Below are positions 34,555-44,589 of a stretch of DNA of 64,000 nucleotides, piece after piece. Numbering within the stretch: position 1 is the first letter of the stretch; every line of letters begins with the position of its first letter. The DNA comes from Luteolibacter rhizosphaerae (GTDB lineage: Bacteria > Verrucomicrobiota > Verrucomicrobiia > Verrucomicrobiales > Akkermansiaceae). Below the pieces are notes generated by a model. That model was not told the origin of the DNA, made no database searches, and saw only the letters and a list, made by a program, of their open reading frames with translations. The stretch lies in contig NZ_JAPDDR010000006.1 of assembly GCF_025950095.1 (NCBI RefSeq), positions 310,001 through 374,000 of the forward strand. Direction: 5' to 3'. The position numbers were made by a program, and so were the translations under genes.

Positions 34555-37500
34555 ATGAGCAAGCGCATCTGGCAACATCCCGAGGTTCCCGCCGACGAAA
34601 CCACCGTTTCCTGGCGCAGCGTCGGTCAGCTTGAGGACACCCCGGAATTCCGCACCTGGATGGAGCGTGAGTTCCCGCAGGGCGTCGCCGAGATGGTGAA
34701 CGAGGAAGATGCCGAGACCTCGCGCCGTTCCTTCCTGAAGCTGATGGGTGCCTCCACGGCCCTTGCCGGTTTCGGACTCGCCGCCTGCCGCCGCCCGGAA
34801 AGCTATATCGTCCCCTACAACAAGGCTCCCGAGTGGGTGATCCCGGGTAAGGCGACCTACTACGCTTCCAGCATGCCCCGCTCCGGCGGTGCCACCCCGC
34901 TGGTCGTGACCACTTTCGAAGGCCGCCCGACCAAGGTCGCGCCGAACGCACTCCACCCGGACATGACCGGCACGGACGCCTTCGTCCAAGCCTCCATCCT
35001 CGACCTCTACTCGCCCTCGCGCTCGCGCAAGGTGCTGAACAAGGCCCAAGCTTCCAGCCGCGCCGAGTTCGAGAAGGTTCTCGCCGGTCTCGCCGCCGAT
35101 CCTGCCGCCAAGATCGGCTTTGTCTTCGGTCACGATGACTCGCCGACCCGCTCGCGCCTCCTCAAGAAGCTCACCGAGAAGTTCGCCTCCGCCAAGTTCT
35201 ACGCCTACGAGGCCCTCGAGGGCACCCAGGTGCTGGCCGATGGCGTGAAGCTGGTCGCCGACTACTCCCAAGCCGACCGCATCCTCTCGCTCGATAGCGA
35301 TTTCCTTTGCCTCGATGGCCAAGGCTCGACCGTTCCCTTCTTCAACCGCCGCAAGCCGGAAGGCGCGGCCTACGACAAGAAGGCCGATCCGGCCTCGATG
35401 AATCGCCTCTACGCCGTCGAGAGCACCTACTCGATGACCGGCGGCATGGCCGATCACCGCCTCCGCGTGGCGCCAAGCATGCTGCTCCGCGTCGCTGCCC
35501 AGATCGGCCGCGCCTTCGGCGTGACCTCGGGCGTCGAAGCCGTCACGGACGAGAAGCACCTCAAGTGGATCGAGGCTCTCGTGGCCGATCTCCAAGCCTC
35601 CGGCTCCAAGTCGCTGGTCCTCGCCGGCCCCCGCCAGCCGGAAGCCGTGCAGCTGCTTGCTCTCGCGATCAACCAGAAGCTCGGCAGCATCGGCGAAGGC
35701 AAGCCGCTCAAGGCGGTCCAGACCGACGCCACCGGCCTCGCGAACTTCTCGCAGCTTGTCACCGACCTGAATGCGGGCGCGATCGATACCCTCTTCCTGC
35801 TGACCCCGGCCAACCCGGTCTATGATGCTCCGGCAGACGGCGGCTTCATCCCGGCCCTCGCCAAGGTCAAGACCGTGATCCATCTCGGTGCCCGCACCGA
35901 TGCTACCGCGCACGCCGCCACCTGGCACGTCCCGGTCAGCCACTACCTCGAAAGCTGGGGTGACGCCCGCACGATCAACGGTGTCTACACCGTCGTGCAG
36001 CCGATGATCCTGCCGCTCTACAACGAGTGCGCCAGCGAACTTGAGATCCTCGCCGCCTTGCTCGACAAGGAAGGCAAGCTCGTCACCGGCGAAACTGCCG
36101 ATGGCAAGCCCTCCCCGGCCTACGACGCGGTCCGCGAGACCTTCGGCGTGATCGGCGGGGAAGGGGAGGACGCTTGGAAGAAGCTTCTGCGCGATGGCTT
36201 CCACGCCGGCACCGCCTACACGCTGGTCGAGCCCGCCGCCAGTGAGGCCACCATCAAGGCTCCGGTCACCAGCGAAGGCCTCGAAGTGATTTTCTCCACC
36301 GACGGCTCCGTCTACGACGGCCGCTGGATCGACAACGGCTGGCTTCAGGAAGCCCCCGATCCGGTCTCCAAGCTCTCGTGGGACAATGCCGCGCTGATCG
36401 CCCCGGAAACCGCCAAGAATGTCGGCATCTACGAGGAGATCGTTAAGCTCGAAACCGATCGCGCCGCCAAGGCCCCGGAAGGTGATGCCGAAGGCCCGCA
36501 GCGCACCGGCCCGATGATCAAGGTGAAGGTGAACGGCGCGGAGCTCGAGCTCCCCGTGATGATCGCTTTCGGTCAGGCCGAGAACACCATCGTCATCCCC
36601 CTCGGCTACGGCCAGGGCTTCGACAAGGAAGACAAGTTCGACCGCAACTCGAAGGGCTTCACCCCCGCCAGCCACGTCGGCCAGGTTGGTGTGAACTCCG
36701 GCTTCAATGCCTACCCGCTCCGCACCGGGGAAACGAAGTACTTCGCTACCGGCGCCAAGATCGAGAAGACCGGCCGCCGCTACCCGCTGGCCCTCGTGCA
36801 AGAGCACTTCGCCATGTATGGCCGCGCCCTCGCCCGCGAGATCTCGACCATGACGGACGAGAAGAGCGGCAAGGACTTCGCCACCCAGCTGCACGACGCA
36901 AAGCTGCAAGGCAACGACAGCCACGCACCGCCGAACATCTCGCTCTACAAGCAGGAAGACAAGAAGGGCAACTCGCACCTCAGCGACCCGCTTCACCAGT
37001 GGGGCATGACGATCGACCTCTCGTCCTGCATGGGCTGCAACGCCTGCCTCATCGCCTGCCAGGCCGAGAACAACATCCCGATCGTCGGCAAGGAGCAGGT
37101 CATGAAGGGCCGCGAAATGCACTGGATCCGCATGGACCGCTATTTCGCGATCGATAAGGACAACGACTTCGACGCCGGCAGCCCGGCCCTCATCCCGCAG
37201 CCCGTCGCCTGCGTGCAGTGCGAAAGCGCTCCCTGCGAAACCGTCTGCCCGGTCAACGCGACCATCCACACGGAAGACGGCCTCAACGCGATGGCCTACA
37301 ACCGTTGCATCGGCACCCGCTACTGCGCGAACAACTGCCCGTATAAGGCCCGCCGCTTCAACTTCTTCGATTACAACAAGCGCAACCCGCTCATCGCCGA
37401 CAACCTTTACAAAGGTCCCTTCGGCGAGAAGCAGGTCGGCACCGCCCCGCACCTCCAGCGCAATCCGAACGTCTCCGTCCGCATGCGCGGCGTGATGGAA

Positions 37501-37872
37501 AAGTGCACCTACTGCGTGCAGCGCCTGAAGGACGCCAAGATCCGCCAGAAGCGCGGCCAGAAGCAGGAAGCCCTGCTCGCCGGCAAGGCCTCGGTTGATT
37601 CCTCCGTCAGCACTCACACCCTCCGGATCCCGGTGGATTCCGTGAAGGTCGCCTGCCAGGAAGCCTGCCCCGCAGGTGGCATCGAGTTCGGCAACCTTCT
37701 CGATGGCGACAGCGCCGTGATGAACCGCGCCAAGAAGAGCGAGCGCAACTACGACCTGCTCCACTACATCGGCACCAAGCCGCGCACCAGCTACCTGGCC
37801 CGCGTCAAGAACCCGAATGACAAGATGCCCGACGCCAAGTTCGTCGGCAAGGCCACCATCCACATGCACTGA
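34555..37872 (+). CDS. actB: Alternative complex III iron-sulfur subunit (ActB)
   Basis: 1,105 residues. A Tat signal ([12 protein letters not shown]) near residue 56 indicates export of the folded protein. The first 800 residues are a molybdopterin-oxidoreductase-like domain that in ACIII holds no Mo cofactor. The C-terminal part carries four ferredoxin-type clusters: [11 protein letters not shown] (about 824), [24 protein letters not shown] and CTYCVQRL with CQEACPAGG (about 1033). This fusion of the NrfC- and molybdopterin-type parts is the normal ActB form. It faces the periplasm and receives electrons from the quinol site at ActC. It starts 58 bp after actA behind a pyrimidine-rich leader. 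Confidence 0.95.
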   Translation: MSKRIWQHPEVPADETTVSWRSVGQLEDTPEFRTWMEREFPQGVAEMVNEEDAETSRRSFLKLMGASTALAGFGLAACRRPESYIVPYNKAPEWVIPGKATYYASSMPRSGGATPLVVTTFEGRPTKVAPNALHPDMTGTDAFVQASILDLYSPSRSRKVLNKAQASSRAEFEKVLAGLAADPAAKIGFVFGHDDSPTRSRLLKKLTEKFASAKFYAYEALEGTQVLADGVKLVADYSQADRILSLDSDFLCLDGQGSTVPFFNRRKPEGAAYDKKADPASMNRLYAVESTYSMTGGMADHRLRVAPSMLLRVAAQIGRAFGVTSGVEAVTDEKHLKWIEALVADLQASGSKSLVLAGPRQPEAVQLLALAINQKLGSIGEGKPLKAVQTDATGLANFSQLVTDLNAGAIDTLFLLTPANPVYDAPADGGFIPALAKVKTVIHLGARTDATAHAATWHVPVSHYLESWGDARTINGVYTVVQPMILPLYNECASELEILAALLDKEGKLVTGETADGKPSPAYDAVRETFGVIGGEGEDAWKKLLRDGFHAGTAYTLVEPAASEATIKAPVTSEGLEVIFSTDGSVYDGRWIDNGWLQEAPDPVSKLSWDNAALIAPETAKNVGIYEEIVKLETDRAAKAPEGDAEGPQRTGPMIKVKVNGAELELPVMIAFGQAENTIVIPLGYGQGFDKEDKFDRNSKGFTPASHVGQVGVNSGFNAYPLRTGETKYFATGAKIEKTGRRYPLALVQEHFAMYGRALAREISTMTDEKSGKDFATQLHDAKLQGNDSHAPPNISLYKQEDKKGNSHLSDPLHQWGMTIDLSSCMGCNACLIACQAENNIPIVGKEQVMKGREMHWIRMDRYFAIDKDNDFDAGSPALIPQPVACVQCESAPCETVCPVNATIHTEDGLNAMAYNRCIGTRYCANNCPYKARRFNFFDYNKRNPLIADNLYKGPFGEKQVGTAPHLQRNPNVSVRMRGVMEKCTYCVQRLKDAKIRQKRGQKQEALLAGKASVDSSVSTHTLRIPVDSVKVACQEACPAGGIEFGNLLDGDSAVMNRAKKSERNYDLLHYIGTKPRTSYLARVKNPNDKMPDAKFVGKATIHMH

Positions 37873-37880
37873 TCACCCGG

Positions 37881-37915
37881 TGTTTCGTCATTAGTGCTTA
37901 GTCATTAGCAATTTC
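37881..37915 (+). repeat. 35-nt heptad-type leader element, copy 1, before actC
   Basis: The core is three 7-nt units, CATTAGT-, GCTTAGT- and CATTAGC-like, from 37889 to 37909. The same element, differing at four of 35 positions, precedes ccoO at 44590-44624. The units place a TAG in each of the three reading frames. It ends 6 nt before the actC ATG, and there is no Shine-Dalgarno sequence. Confidence 0.7.
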
Positions 37916-37921
37916 ATCATC

Positions 37922-39418
37922 ATGGCCACCGCCACCGAACACGCCCCGAGCCACACCCGCCAAGGACCGAAGCTTCCGGTTCTCGAGCGCGAGAAGCTCA
38001 TCCTGAACGGCCGTTCCTACCACTGGATCACCGAGCGCATCTGCGGCGTTCTGGAGAACCGCCAGCCCCTCCTCTGGTGGCTGCTCTTCCTCCCCTCCGC
38101 TCTCATCGCCATGGTCGGCGTCGGCCTCGGCCTGACCTACCTCGTCTCCACCGGTGTCGGTGTCTGGGGCATGTCGAACCGCGTCTTCTGGGGCTGGGAC
38201 ATCACCAACTTCGTGTTCTGGATCGGTATCGGTCACGCCGGCACCCTGATCTCCGCGGTGCTCTTCCTCACCCGCCAGAATTGGCGAACGTCCATCAACC
38301 GCGCGGCGGAGGCCATGACCATCTTCGCCGTGATGTGCGCCGGTATTTTCCCGGCCTTCCACGTCGGTCGTGTCTGGATGGCCTGGTTCCTCGCTCCCAT
38401 CCCGAACGCGAACGCGATCTGGCAGAACTTCAAGTCCCCGCTGCTCTGGGACGTGTTCGCCGTCTCCACCTACTTCACCATCTCGCTGATCTTCTGGTAC
38501 CTCGGCATGGTGCCGGACCTCGCGACCATCCGCGACCGCTGCAAGCCCGGCCTCCGCAAGATGCTCTACGGCATCTTCGCCATGGGCTGGCGCGGTGGTA
38601 ACCGCCAGTGGAGCCACTACGAAATGGCTTACCTGCTTCTGGCCGCCCTTTCCACCCCGCTCGTGCTCTCGGTGCACTCGGTCGTGTCCTTCGACTTCGC
38701 CACCTCCGTCGTCCCCGGCTGGCACACCACCATCTTCCCGCCCTACTTCGTCGCAGGTGCCATCTTCGGCGGCTTCGCGATGGTGCTCACCATCATGGTC
38801 CCCGCACGCCAGATCTACGGCCTGCACGACGTGATCACGATGAAGCACATCGACAACATGGCGAAGATCATCCTGCTCACCGGCACCATCGTCGGCTACG
38901 CCTACCTCATGGAGCTCTTCGTCGCCTACTACTCCGGCGCGAAGTACGAGATGGACGCCTTCAAGTTCCGTATCACCGGTCCCTACTGGTGGGCCTACCT
39001 GGCCATGATGTCCTGCAACGTCCTCTCCCCGCAGCTCTTCTGGTTCAAGGCCTGCCGTGAAAACCTCTGGGTCGTCATGGGCGTCGCCATGGCCGTGAAC
39101 ATCGGCATGTGGTTCGAGCGCTTCGTCATCATCGTCACCACCCTCGCCCGCATGTTCCTGCCGGGTGATTGGAAGTCCTACAGCCCGAGCTGGGTGGAGA
39201 TCATGCTCTTCATCGGCACCATCGGCATGTTCCTCGCGCTCTTCCTCCTCTTCCTCCGCTTCCTGCCCTGCATCAACATCGCGGAAGTGAAGTGGACCCT
39301 CAAGGAGTCCGACCCGCACCACGACGATCATCACGATCACCCGGACCACGGCACCGAACTCATCCCCGCCTACCAGCGCGAGCTCCACGGCAAGCCCATC
39401 GTCGGTCCCGACAACTGA
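37922..39418 (+). CDS. actC: Alternative complex III quinol-binding membrane subunit (ActC, NrfD family)
   Basis: 498 residues with about ten membrane helices of the NrfD/PsrC type. It should bind menaquinol at the periplasmic side and pass electrons to ActB. Conserved-looking parts are [20 protein letters not shown] and [19 protein letters not shown], with His/Asp residues in the helices that are typical of the quinol site. The C-terminus is His/Asp-rich ([12 protein letters not shown]), a common feature of the family. The ATG at 37922 follows the 35-nt leader element. Confidence 0.93.
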   Translation: MATATEHAPSHTRQGPKLPVLEREKLILNGRSYHWITERICGVLENRQPLLWWLLFLPSALIAMVGVGLGLTYLVSTGVGVWGMSNRVFWGWDITNFVFWIGIGHAGTLISAVLFLTRQNWRTSINRAAEAMTIFAVMCAGIFPAFHVGRVWMAWFLAPIPNANAIWQNFKSPLLWDVFAVSTYFTISLIFWYLGMVPDLATIRDRCKPGLRKMLYGIFAMGWRGGNRQWSHYEMAYLLLAALSTPLVLSVHSVVSFDFATSVVPGWHTTIFPPYFVAGAIFGGFAMVLTIMVPARQIYGLHDVITMKHIDNMAKIILLTGTIVGYAYLMELFVAYYSGAKYEMDAFKFRITGPYWWAYLAMMSCNVLSPQLFWFKACRENLWVVMGVAMAVNIGMWFERFVIIVTTLARMFLPGDWKSYSPSWVEIMLFIGTIGMFLALFLLFLRFLPCINIAEVKWTLKESDPHHDDHHDHPDHGTELIPAYQRELHGKPIVGPDN

Positions 39419-39458
39419 TCCCGCCTTTCCCCGGAACTTTTCACTTCGAACACAGACA

Positions 39459-40013
39459 GTGAGTACCACCCGCAAACGCGTCTACGGCTACCTCGCCGAA
39501 TTCGGAAGCGCTTCCGCCCTCTACAAGGCGGCCGAGAAAGTGCGCGACGCCGGCTTCCGCAAGTGGGATTGCCACACGCCTTATCCGGTTCACGGCCTCG
39601 ATGCCGCCATGGGCATGAAGCGCTCGATCCTCCCTTGGTTCGTGTTCTTCGGAGGTATGCTCGGTACCGCTACGGGATTCGGTCTCGCCTATATCACCCA
39701 GGTCGAAATCTACCCGACCGTGGTGCAGGCCAAGCCGGCGAACATCTTCACGGTGCCCGCCTTCTTCCCCATCATGTTCGAGCTGACCATCCTCTTCTCG
39801 GGCTTCACCACCCTCTTCGGTCTGCTGGCGCTGATGAAATTGCCCAGACTAAACCACCCGCTTTTCGCGAGCCGTCAGTTCCACAGAGCCACCGACGACG
39901 CCTTCTTCATCGCCGTCGAGGCCCGCGACCCGAAGTTCCATCCCGACAAGACCCGCTCCTTCCTCGAGGAAATCGGCGGGAAAAGCATCGAACTGGTTGA
40001 AGAGGAAGACTGA
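39459..40013 (+). CDS. actD: Alternative complex III subunit ActD (DUF3341)
   Basis: 184 residues, GTG start at 39459. A soluble N-terminal part (VYGYLAEFGSASALYKAAEKVRDAG, then CHTPYPVHGLDAAMG) and two membrane helices are the DUF3341 pattern of ActD. Its exact role in ACIII is structural; no cofactor motifs are seen. The leader (39433-39453) has weak 7-nt periodicity (GGAACTT, TTCACTT). Confidence 0.9.
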   Translation: MSTTRKRVYGYLAEFGSASALYKAAEKVRDAGFRKWDCHTPYPVHGLDAAMGMKRSILPWFVFFGGMLGTATGFGLAYITQVEIYPTVVQAKPANIFTVPAFFPIMFELTILFSGFTTLFGLLALMKLPRLNHPLFASRQFHRATDDAFFIAVEARDPKFHPDKTRSFLEEIGGKSIELVEEED

Positions 40014-40027
40014 TCTCAAACTCCTCC

Positions 40028-40055
40028 CTCGCTACCTGCTACTCGCTACCGCTAC
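40028..40055 (+). repeat. Heptad-type leader repeat before actE
   Basis: CTCGCTA occurs at 40028 and 40042, with CCTGCTA between them and a related CCGCTAC after, all at a 7-nt period. The array ends 6 nt before the GTG at 40062. Confidence 0.65.
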
Positions 40056-40061
40056 GTTCCC

Positions 40062-40751
40062 GTGAAATACTTCTTCATCGCCTACGCGATCATCGCCGCC
40101 CTCTTCATCGGCCTCATGCCGATGCGCGGCGCGAAGTCGGCCGATACCCCGATCCGGCTCCTGCCGGACATGGATGAGCAGGACAAGCTCAAGCCCCAGA
40201 AGCCGGATCCCTTTTTCGCGGATGGCCAGGGCGCGCGTCTTCCCGTTCACGGCACCCAGGCTCTCGGCTTCAATGCCGAAGGTGCCTCCGAGATCGGCGG
40301 CATCCCCGAATACGAGTTCGGTGGCGGCACCGGCTACTACGCCACCGGCGGCGTCGAGGGCTACTTCGCCAATGGCATGCCGGAAGAGCTCAAGCTCACC
40401 GCGGAGAACGTCGGTGCCTTCCTCAAGCGCGGCGAGGAGTCCTTCAATGTCAACTGCGCCATCTGCCACGGCACCTCCGGCGATGGCCAAGGCATCACCG
40501 GCCAGTTCGGCGTCCCCGGCATCGCGAACCTCACCCAGGACACCTACGGCCAGGCTGCCTATCCGGATGGTCGCCTCTTCTACGTGATCACCAACGGCAA
40601 GGGCAACATGGGCGCTTACAAGCACAACGTCTCCCTCCGCGACCGCTGGGCCATCGTCGCCTACGTCCGTGCCCTCCAGTTCGCTCGCAAGGCCCCGTAT
40701 GACGCCGTGAAGGAAGCCTACGACAAGGGCATCGCCACGCAGGCCAAATAA
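40062..40751 (+). CDS. actE: Alternative complex III monohaem cytochrome c (ActE)
   Basis: 229 residues, GTG start. An N-terminal hydrophobic segment (FFIAYAIIAALFIGLMP) is followed by the ActE-type loop KPQKPDPFFADGQGARLPVHGT and a single haem site NCAICHG at about residue 130; YFANGMPEEL contains a possible Met ligand. No lipobox Cys is present, unlike ActE lipoproteins of some species. It should carry electrons from ActA/ActB toward the downstream cytochromes and oxidase. Confidence 0.9.
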   Translation: MKYFFIAYAIIAALFIGLMPMRGAKSADTPIRLLPDMDEQDKLKPQKPDPFFADGQGARLPVHGTQALGFNAEGASEIGGIPEYEFGGGTGYYATGGVEGYFANGMPEELKLTAENVGAFLKRGEESFNVNCAICHGTSGDGQGITGQFGVPGIANLTQDTYGQAAYPDGRLFYVITNGKGNMGAYKHNVSLRDRWAIVAYVRALQFARKAPYDAVKEAYDKGIATQAK

Positions 40752-40772
40752 TCTCCCGCTTTCCCTAACGAA

Positions 40773-42158
40773 ATGTCACATCACTTCGTCACCTCAGCCG
40801 ACATCCCGGTCGACGGCGAGCGCATCTCCAGCAGCAAGCTGGACAATGTGAAGCGCATCTCGGGCGGTGTCGCCGCGATCACCGGCCTGATCAGCGCCTA
40901 CCTGCTCTTCGCTGCTCCGGACAAGATCGCCGGTCCCTTCGCCTACTCTTGGCTCTTCGCGCTGTTCTTCTTCTTCACCCTCGCCGTCGGCGGCTGCTTC
41001 TGGACACTTCTTCACAATGTCTCGAACTCGGGGTGGGGGACTTCGGTCCGCCGCATCATGGAGAACCTCGGTGCCGTCTTCCCTTGGATGGCGATCTTCG
41101 CCGCGCCGCTGCTCTTCCCTGCTGTCCAGAAGTGGCTCTATGAGTGGATGACCATCCACCAGCATGCCGCTCACAACGGAGGCTCCTATTTCAGCAGCCC
41201 CTTCATGGGCTTCTACGGTACCGAGTCGATGGAAGCCGCGCTTACCAAGGACCATCAGGCCCTGCTTGTGAACAAGCAGTGGTACATGAACAAGGTCGCC
41301 TGGTATGCCCGCTTCGCCTTCTACTTCATCGGCCTCGGCCTCGTGATCCGCGGCCTCCGCAAGCTCTCCACCGCTCAGGACAGCGATCCGAATCCCGGCA
41401 CAGCGAACCTCTTCAAGGCGCGCAAGCACTCCACCTACACCCTGATCATCTTCGCGATCACGATCACCTTCGCCGGTATCGATTGGCTGCAGGGCATGAA
41501 GTTCGATTGGTTCTCCACAATGTGGGGGGTCTACCTCTTTGCCGGTGCGGCCCTGAACTCCATGGCGGTCATCATCATCACCGCCACCCTCATGCAAAAG
41601 GGCGGCTATCTGAAGCGCGTGGTCGGTCCGGAGCACTTCCACATCATGGGCAAGCTGCTCCTCGCCTTCACCATCTTCTGGGCCTACATCGCCTTCTCCC
41701 AGTTCTTCCTCATCTGGTATGCGAATATCGCCGAGGAAACCTCCTGGTACCTCATCCGTAACACGGAAGGCTGGAACGTCGGTAGCATCGCCTTGGTCTT
41801 CGGTCACTTCGTCATCCCCTTCGTTGTCCTCCTGCAGGCTTGGCTGAAGAAGAACCCGAAGCTCCTCAGCATCGTCGCCGTCTATACTCTGGCGATGCAC
41901 ATCCTCGATCACTACCTCATCGTGATCCCGGAGCGCTCGGTTTCCCTGAAGAATATGGTGGGTGAAGCGGGTATCAATCTCCCCGCGGAGTTTGCCTCCT
42001 ACACCACCGCTGTCCCGGGTGCATTCGTCGGCGATATCTTCGCCTTCATCACCATCGGTTCTGGCTTCGTCTTCTTCTACCTCCGCGCCCTCACGCAGAA
42101 CGCGACCTACCCGCATCGCGACCCGCGCATCCTCGAATCCGCCAACGTCTCCAACTAA
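40773..42158 (+). CDS. actF: Alternative complex III membrane subunit ActF
   Basis: 461 residues with ten membrane helices, a shorter relative of ActC in the NrfD/PsrC group. FLIWYANIAEETSWYLIR in the C-terminal half is a conserved ActF stretch. It completes the ActABCDEF set. ActF is thought to contribute to the proton path of ACIII. It begins 21 bp after actE. The next gene is separated by a 93-bp repeat-filled leader. Confidence 0.92.
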   Translation: MSHHFVTSADIPVDGERISSSKLDNVKRISGGVAAITGLISAYLLFAAPDKIAGPFAYSWLFALFFFFTLAVGGCFWTLLHNVSNSGWGTSVRRIMENLGAVFPWMAIFAAPLLFPAVQKWLYEWMTIHQHAAHNGGSYFSSPFMGFYGTESMEAALTKDHQALLVNKQWYMNKVAWYARFAFYFIGLGLVIRGLRKLSTAQDSDPNPGTANLFKARKHSTYTLIIFAITITFAGIDWLQGMKFDWFSTMWGVYLFAGAALNSMAVIIITATLMQKGGYLKRVVGPEHFHIMGKLLLAFTIFWAYIAFSQFFLIWYANIAEETSWYLIRNTEGWNVGSIALVFGHFVIPFVVLLQAWLKKNPKLLSIVAVYTLAMHILDHYLIVIPERSVSLKNMVGEAGINLPAEFASYTTAVPGAFVGDIFAFITIGSGFVFFYLRALTQNATYPHRDPRILESANVSN

Positions 42159-42176
42159 AGCGGAGCCACCAGACCT

Positions 42177-42245
42177 CAAGACACAAGACGCAAGACCCGA
42201 GAACAGCTTCCACTGCTCACTGATCACTGCTCACTTGGCACTTTT
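42177..42245 (+). repeat. Two adjoining 7-nt repeat arrays before the first cytochrome c gene
   Basis: CAAGACA, CAAGACG-like units start at 42177, 42184 and 42191. After a 14-nt gap, five CACT-starting units begin at 42211, 42218, 42225, 42232 and 42239 (CACTGCT twice, then CACTTGG). Both arrays have the same 7-nt period. The leader ends with TTTCCCG at the ATG 42252. It fills nearly the whole 93-bp gap after actF. Confidence 0.75.
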
Positions 42246-42251
42246 TTCCCG

Positions 42252-43046
42252 ATGTCCTCTTCCAGCGACAATCCCCTGATCCGTTTCGCCGCCTTCTGGT
42301 GGGCGCTCGGCGTCTTCTCGCTCTTCGCGGTGATCCTCATCGCGTTGAAAATTTTCGGCGGCGGGGCTCCGGAGAATGATCCCTTGGAAGAAGCGGCCGC
42401 TACCAAGCGCTACGAGACCGCTTCCAAGATCCACGCAGCTCAGGAAGCGAACTTCGCCTTCAAGGAAGTCGAAGCCGGCAAGGTCGTTCAGGTTCCGCCT
42501 CACGCCGCTTTCGATGCGGTCGGTAAGAACCTTCTGGGCGATAAGGTGGCGAAGGTGGAAGCGGACACTCAAATCCATCCTGATGGTGACATCGCCAAGG
42601 CAAAGGCCGCCGAGCAAGGTCCTGACATGGGCCCGATCGACGCCCTCACCCCTCCCGCCGACACCCCGGTGGATCCCGCGCTCATTGAAGCCGGCAAGGC
42701 TGGCTTCATGGTCTGCATGGCCTGCCATGGTGCCAATGGCGAAGGCGGTCCCGTCGGACCTCCGCTTGCCGGATCCGAGTGGGTCACCGGCCCGGTCTCG
42801 AATCTCATCCGCATCCAGCTCCGCGGCCTGAATGGCCCGATGCACATCAAGGGCCAGCTTTACACCCCGGTCGCTCCCATGGCTCCGCTCTCCTACCAGA
42901 CGGATGACCAGATCGCCGCCGTCCTCACCTTCGTCCGCAATAGCTTCGGCAACAAGGCGGCTCCGGTGCTTCCCAAGCAGGTCGAAATGCTCCGCTCCGA
43001 GGTGGGCAAGCCGATGCTCACCGAAGCGGACCTGATCAAGCCCTGA
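42252..43046 (+). CDS. Membrane-anchored monohaem cytochrome c (first of two)
   Basis: 264 residues. An N-terminal membrane helix (FAAFWWALGVFSLFAVILIAL), a charged linker of about 100 residues, and one class I cytochrome c domain with CMACHG at about residue 156 and likely Met ligand in PMAPLS. The C-terminal tail VRNSFGNKAAPV is shared with the second cytochrome c at 45396 (VRNNFGNSSGDV), so the two are paralogues. It probably passes electrons from ACIII to the oxidase. It lies between actF and the CcoN-like gene. Confidence 0.85.
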   Translation: MSSSSDNPLIRFAAFWWALGVFSLFAVILIALKIFGGGAPENDPLEEAAATKRYETASKIHAAQEANFAFKEVEAGKVVQVPPHAAFDAVGKNLLGDKVAKVEADTQIHPDGDIAKAKAAEQGPDMGPIDALTPPADTPVDPALIEAGKAGFMVCMACHGANGEGGPVGPPLAGSEWVTGPVSNLIRIQLRGLNGPMHIKGQLYTPVAPMAPLSYQTDDQIAAVLTFVRNSFGNKAAPVLPKQVEMLRSEVGKPMLTEADLIKP

Positions 43047-43065
43047 TCCTCCACGCGACTTTCCC

Positions 43066-44583
43066 ATGTCTTCCACCACTTCCCAGACCCCGGTGAACGA
43101 TGCGGTGCGCCGCGCGCAGATCGATATTTCGCTGCGCCACCCGGTGATGTTCTTCTTCACCAGCGGTGCCGCATGGCTCGCGGTCGCCATCTTGCTCGGC
43201 ATCATCGCTTCGGCGAAGGTGCATAGCCCCGGCTTCCTCGATGGCGTCTCTTGGCTCACCTACGGTCGGGTCCAGTCCGCCCACATCAGTGCGCTGGTTT
43301 ACGGCTGGGGTTGCCAGGCTGCCTTCGGTGCCCTCGTCTGGCTCATGGCCCGCCTCTCCCGTCAGGAGTGCCGCGCCGCCGGCATCATCCTCGTCGCCGG
43401 TCACGTTTGGAATCTCGCGATCTCGCTCGGCATCCTCGCCATTCTCGGTGGTGCAGGCACCGGCATGCCGTGGATGGAGTTCCCGGCCTTCGCTTGGGTC
43501 CCCATGCTGCTCGCCTATGGTGCCATCGCCATCTGGTCGATGGTGCAGTTCAAGGTCCGCCCCGCCGGTCACGTTTTCATCTCGCAGTGGTACATCCTCG
43601 CCGCGCTGATCTGGTTCCCTTGGGTCTTCGCCAGCGCCCACCTGCTGGTCCACGGCTTCGCCGGTAACCCGGTGATGGCCGCCGCCATCAATGCCTGGTA
43701 CCGCTCCGCGCTGCTTTTCCTCTTCTTCATCCCCACCGGGATTGCCGCCGCCTACTATCTCATCCCGAAGGTCACCGGCCGCCCGGTTTACAGCTACTCG
43801 CTGTCCTCCCTCGGCTTCTGGTCGCTCGCGATCATCGCTCCATGGGCGGGCATGCAGAAGCTCGCCGGTGCTCCGATCCCGAATTTCCTGCCTTACCTCG
43901 GCGCCGCCGCCACCATCCTTTTCGCCGTTCCTGCGATTGCCGTCGGCGTGAACCTGCTCAAGACCGCGGCCGGTGCTCCGGACACCGTGGTAAATAGCCC
44001 CTCGCTTCGCTTCACCCTCGCCGGGGTGATCTGCCTGCTGGTGCTCGCTCTCGCCTGCGTCTTCCTGAACAACCCGGCCATCCTGCCCGGCACCCAGTTC
44101 TCGATGGCCGGTTACGGCTTCGATATCCTGGCCCTCTACGCCTTCTTCAGCTTCATCGCCTTCGGCATGATCTACTTCGTGGTGCCCCGCATCACCCGTC
44201 GCGAGTGGCTTTCCAGCCGCTTGATCAAGATGCACTTCTTCCTCTCCGTCTACGGGGTGGCGCTGGTCGTGATCGTCGCCCTCTTCGGCGGCGTCATGCA
44301 GGGCGTGGGTCTTGAAGCTTACAAGCAGCCTTGGGAAGACGCCTCCATGCGCGCCTACCCCTACGCCGTGGCCACCACCTTGGCCTGGTGCTTCCTCCTC
44401 TTCTCGAACGTCTTCTTCTTCTTCCACCTTACCCTCATGTGGCTCCGCCTCGGCCGTCGCAGCTCGCACCCGACGCTCCTCGGACATGCCCATCACGATG
44501 ATCTCCACGATGCCACCCACGGCCCCGAAGGCGATATCGACAATGCCGGCCCCGGTTCCGCTGCCGCCGCCCACTCCCACTAA
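43066..44583 (+). CDS. CcoN-like haem-copper oxidase subunit I homologue lacking most metal ligands
   Basis: 505 residues with about 13 membrane helices, alignable with cbb3 oxidase CcoN along its length: GRVQSAHISALVYGW, YYLIPKVTGRPVYSYSLSSL, FGMIYFVVPR. One low-spin haem His is kept (His73 in QSAH). The CuB His of the CcoN motif YGHN is Ser214 (WYRSA), the CuB His-His pair is Gln264-Lys265 (WAGMQKLAG), and the helix-X GHVHSG haem ligands are replaced in GYGFDI (349-354). It therefore cannot form the binuclear centre and is not a working oxidase. A structural or electron-transfer role in the ACIII-oxidase supercomplex is inference. The C-terminus is His/Asp-rich. Confidence 0.85.
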   Translation: MSSTTSQTPVNDAVRRAQIDISLRHPVMFFFTSGAAWLAVAILLGIIASAKVHSPGFLDGVSWLTYGRVQSAHISALVYGWGCQAAFGALVWLMARLSRQECRAAGIILVAGHVWNLAISLGILAILGGAGTGMPWMEFPAFAWVPMLLAYGAIAIWSMVQFKVRPAGHVFISQWYILAALIWFPWVFASAHLLVHGFAGNPVMAAAINAWYRSALLFLFFIPTGIAAAYYLIPKVTGRPVYSYSLSSLGFWSLAIIAPWAGMQKLAGAPIPNFLPYLGAAATILFAVPAIAVGVNLLKTAAGAPDTVVNSPSLRFTLAGVICLLVLALACVFLNNPAILPGTQFSMAGYGFDILALYAFFSFIAFGMIYFVVPRITRREWLSSRLIKMHFFLSVYGVALVVIVALFGGVMQGVGLEAYKQPWEDASMRAYPYAVATTLAWCFLLFSNVFFFFHLTLMWLRLGRRSSHPTLLGHAHHDDLHDATHGPEGDIDNAGPGSAAAAHSH

Positions 44584-44589
44584 CACTCC

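Noticed and set aside
34459-37869. 1,136-codon open frame antisense to actB
   Set aside because: actB has Tat and Fe-S motifs and operon context; the mirror frame has none.
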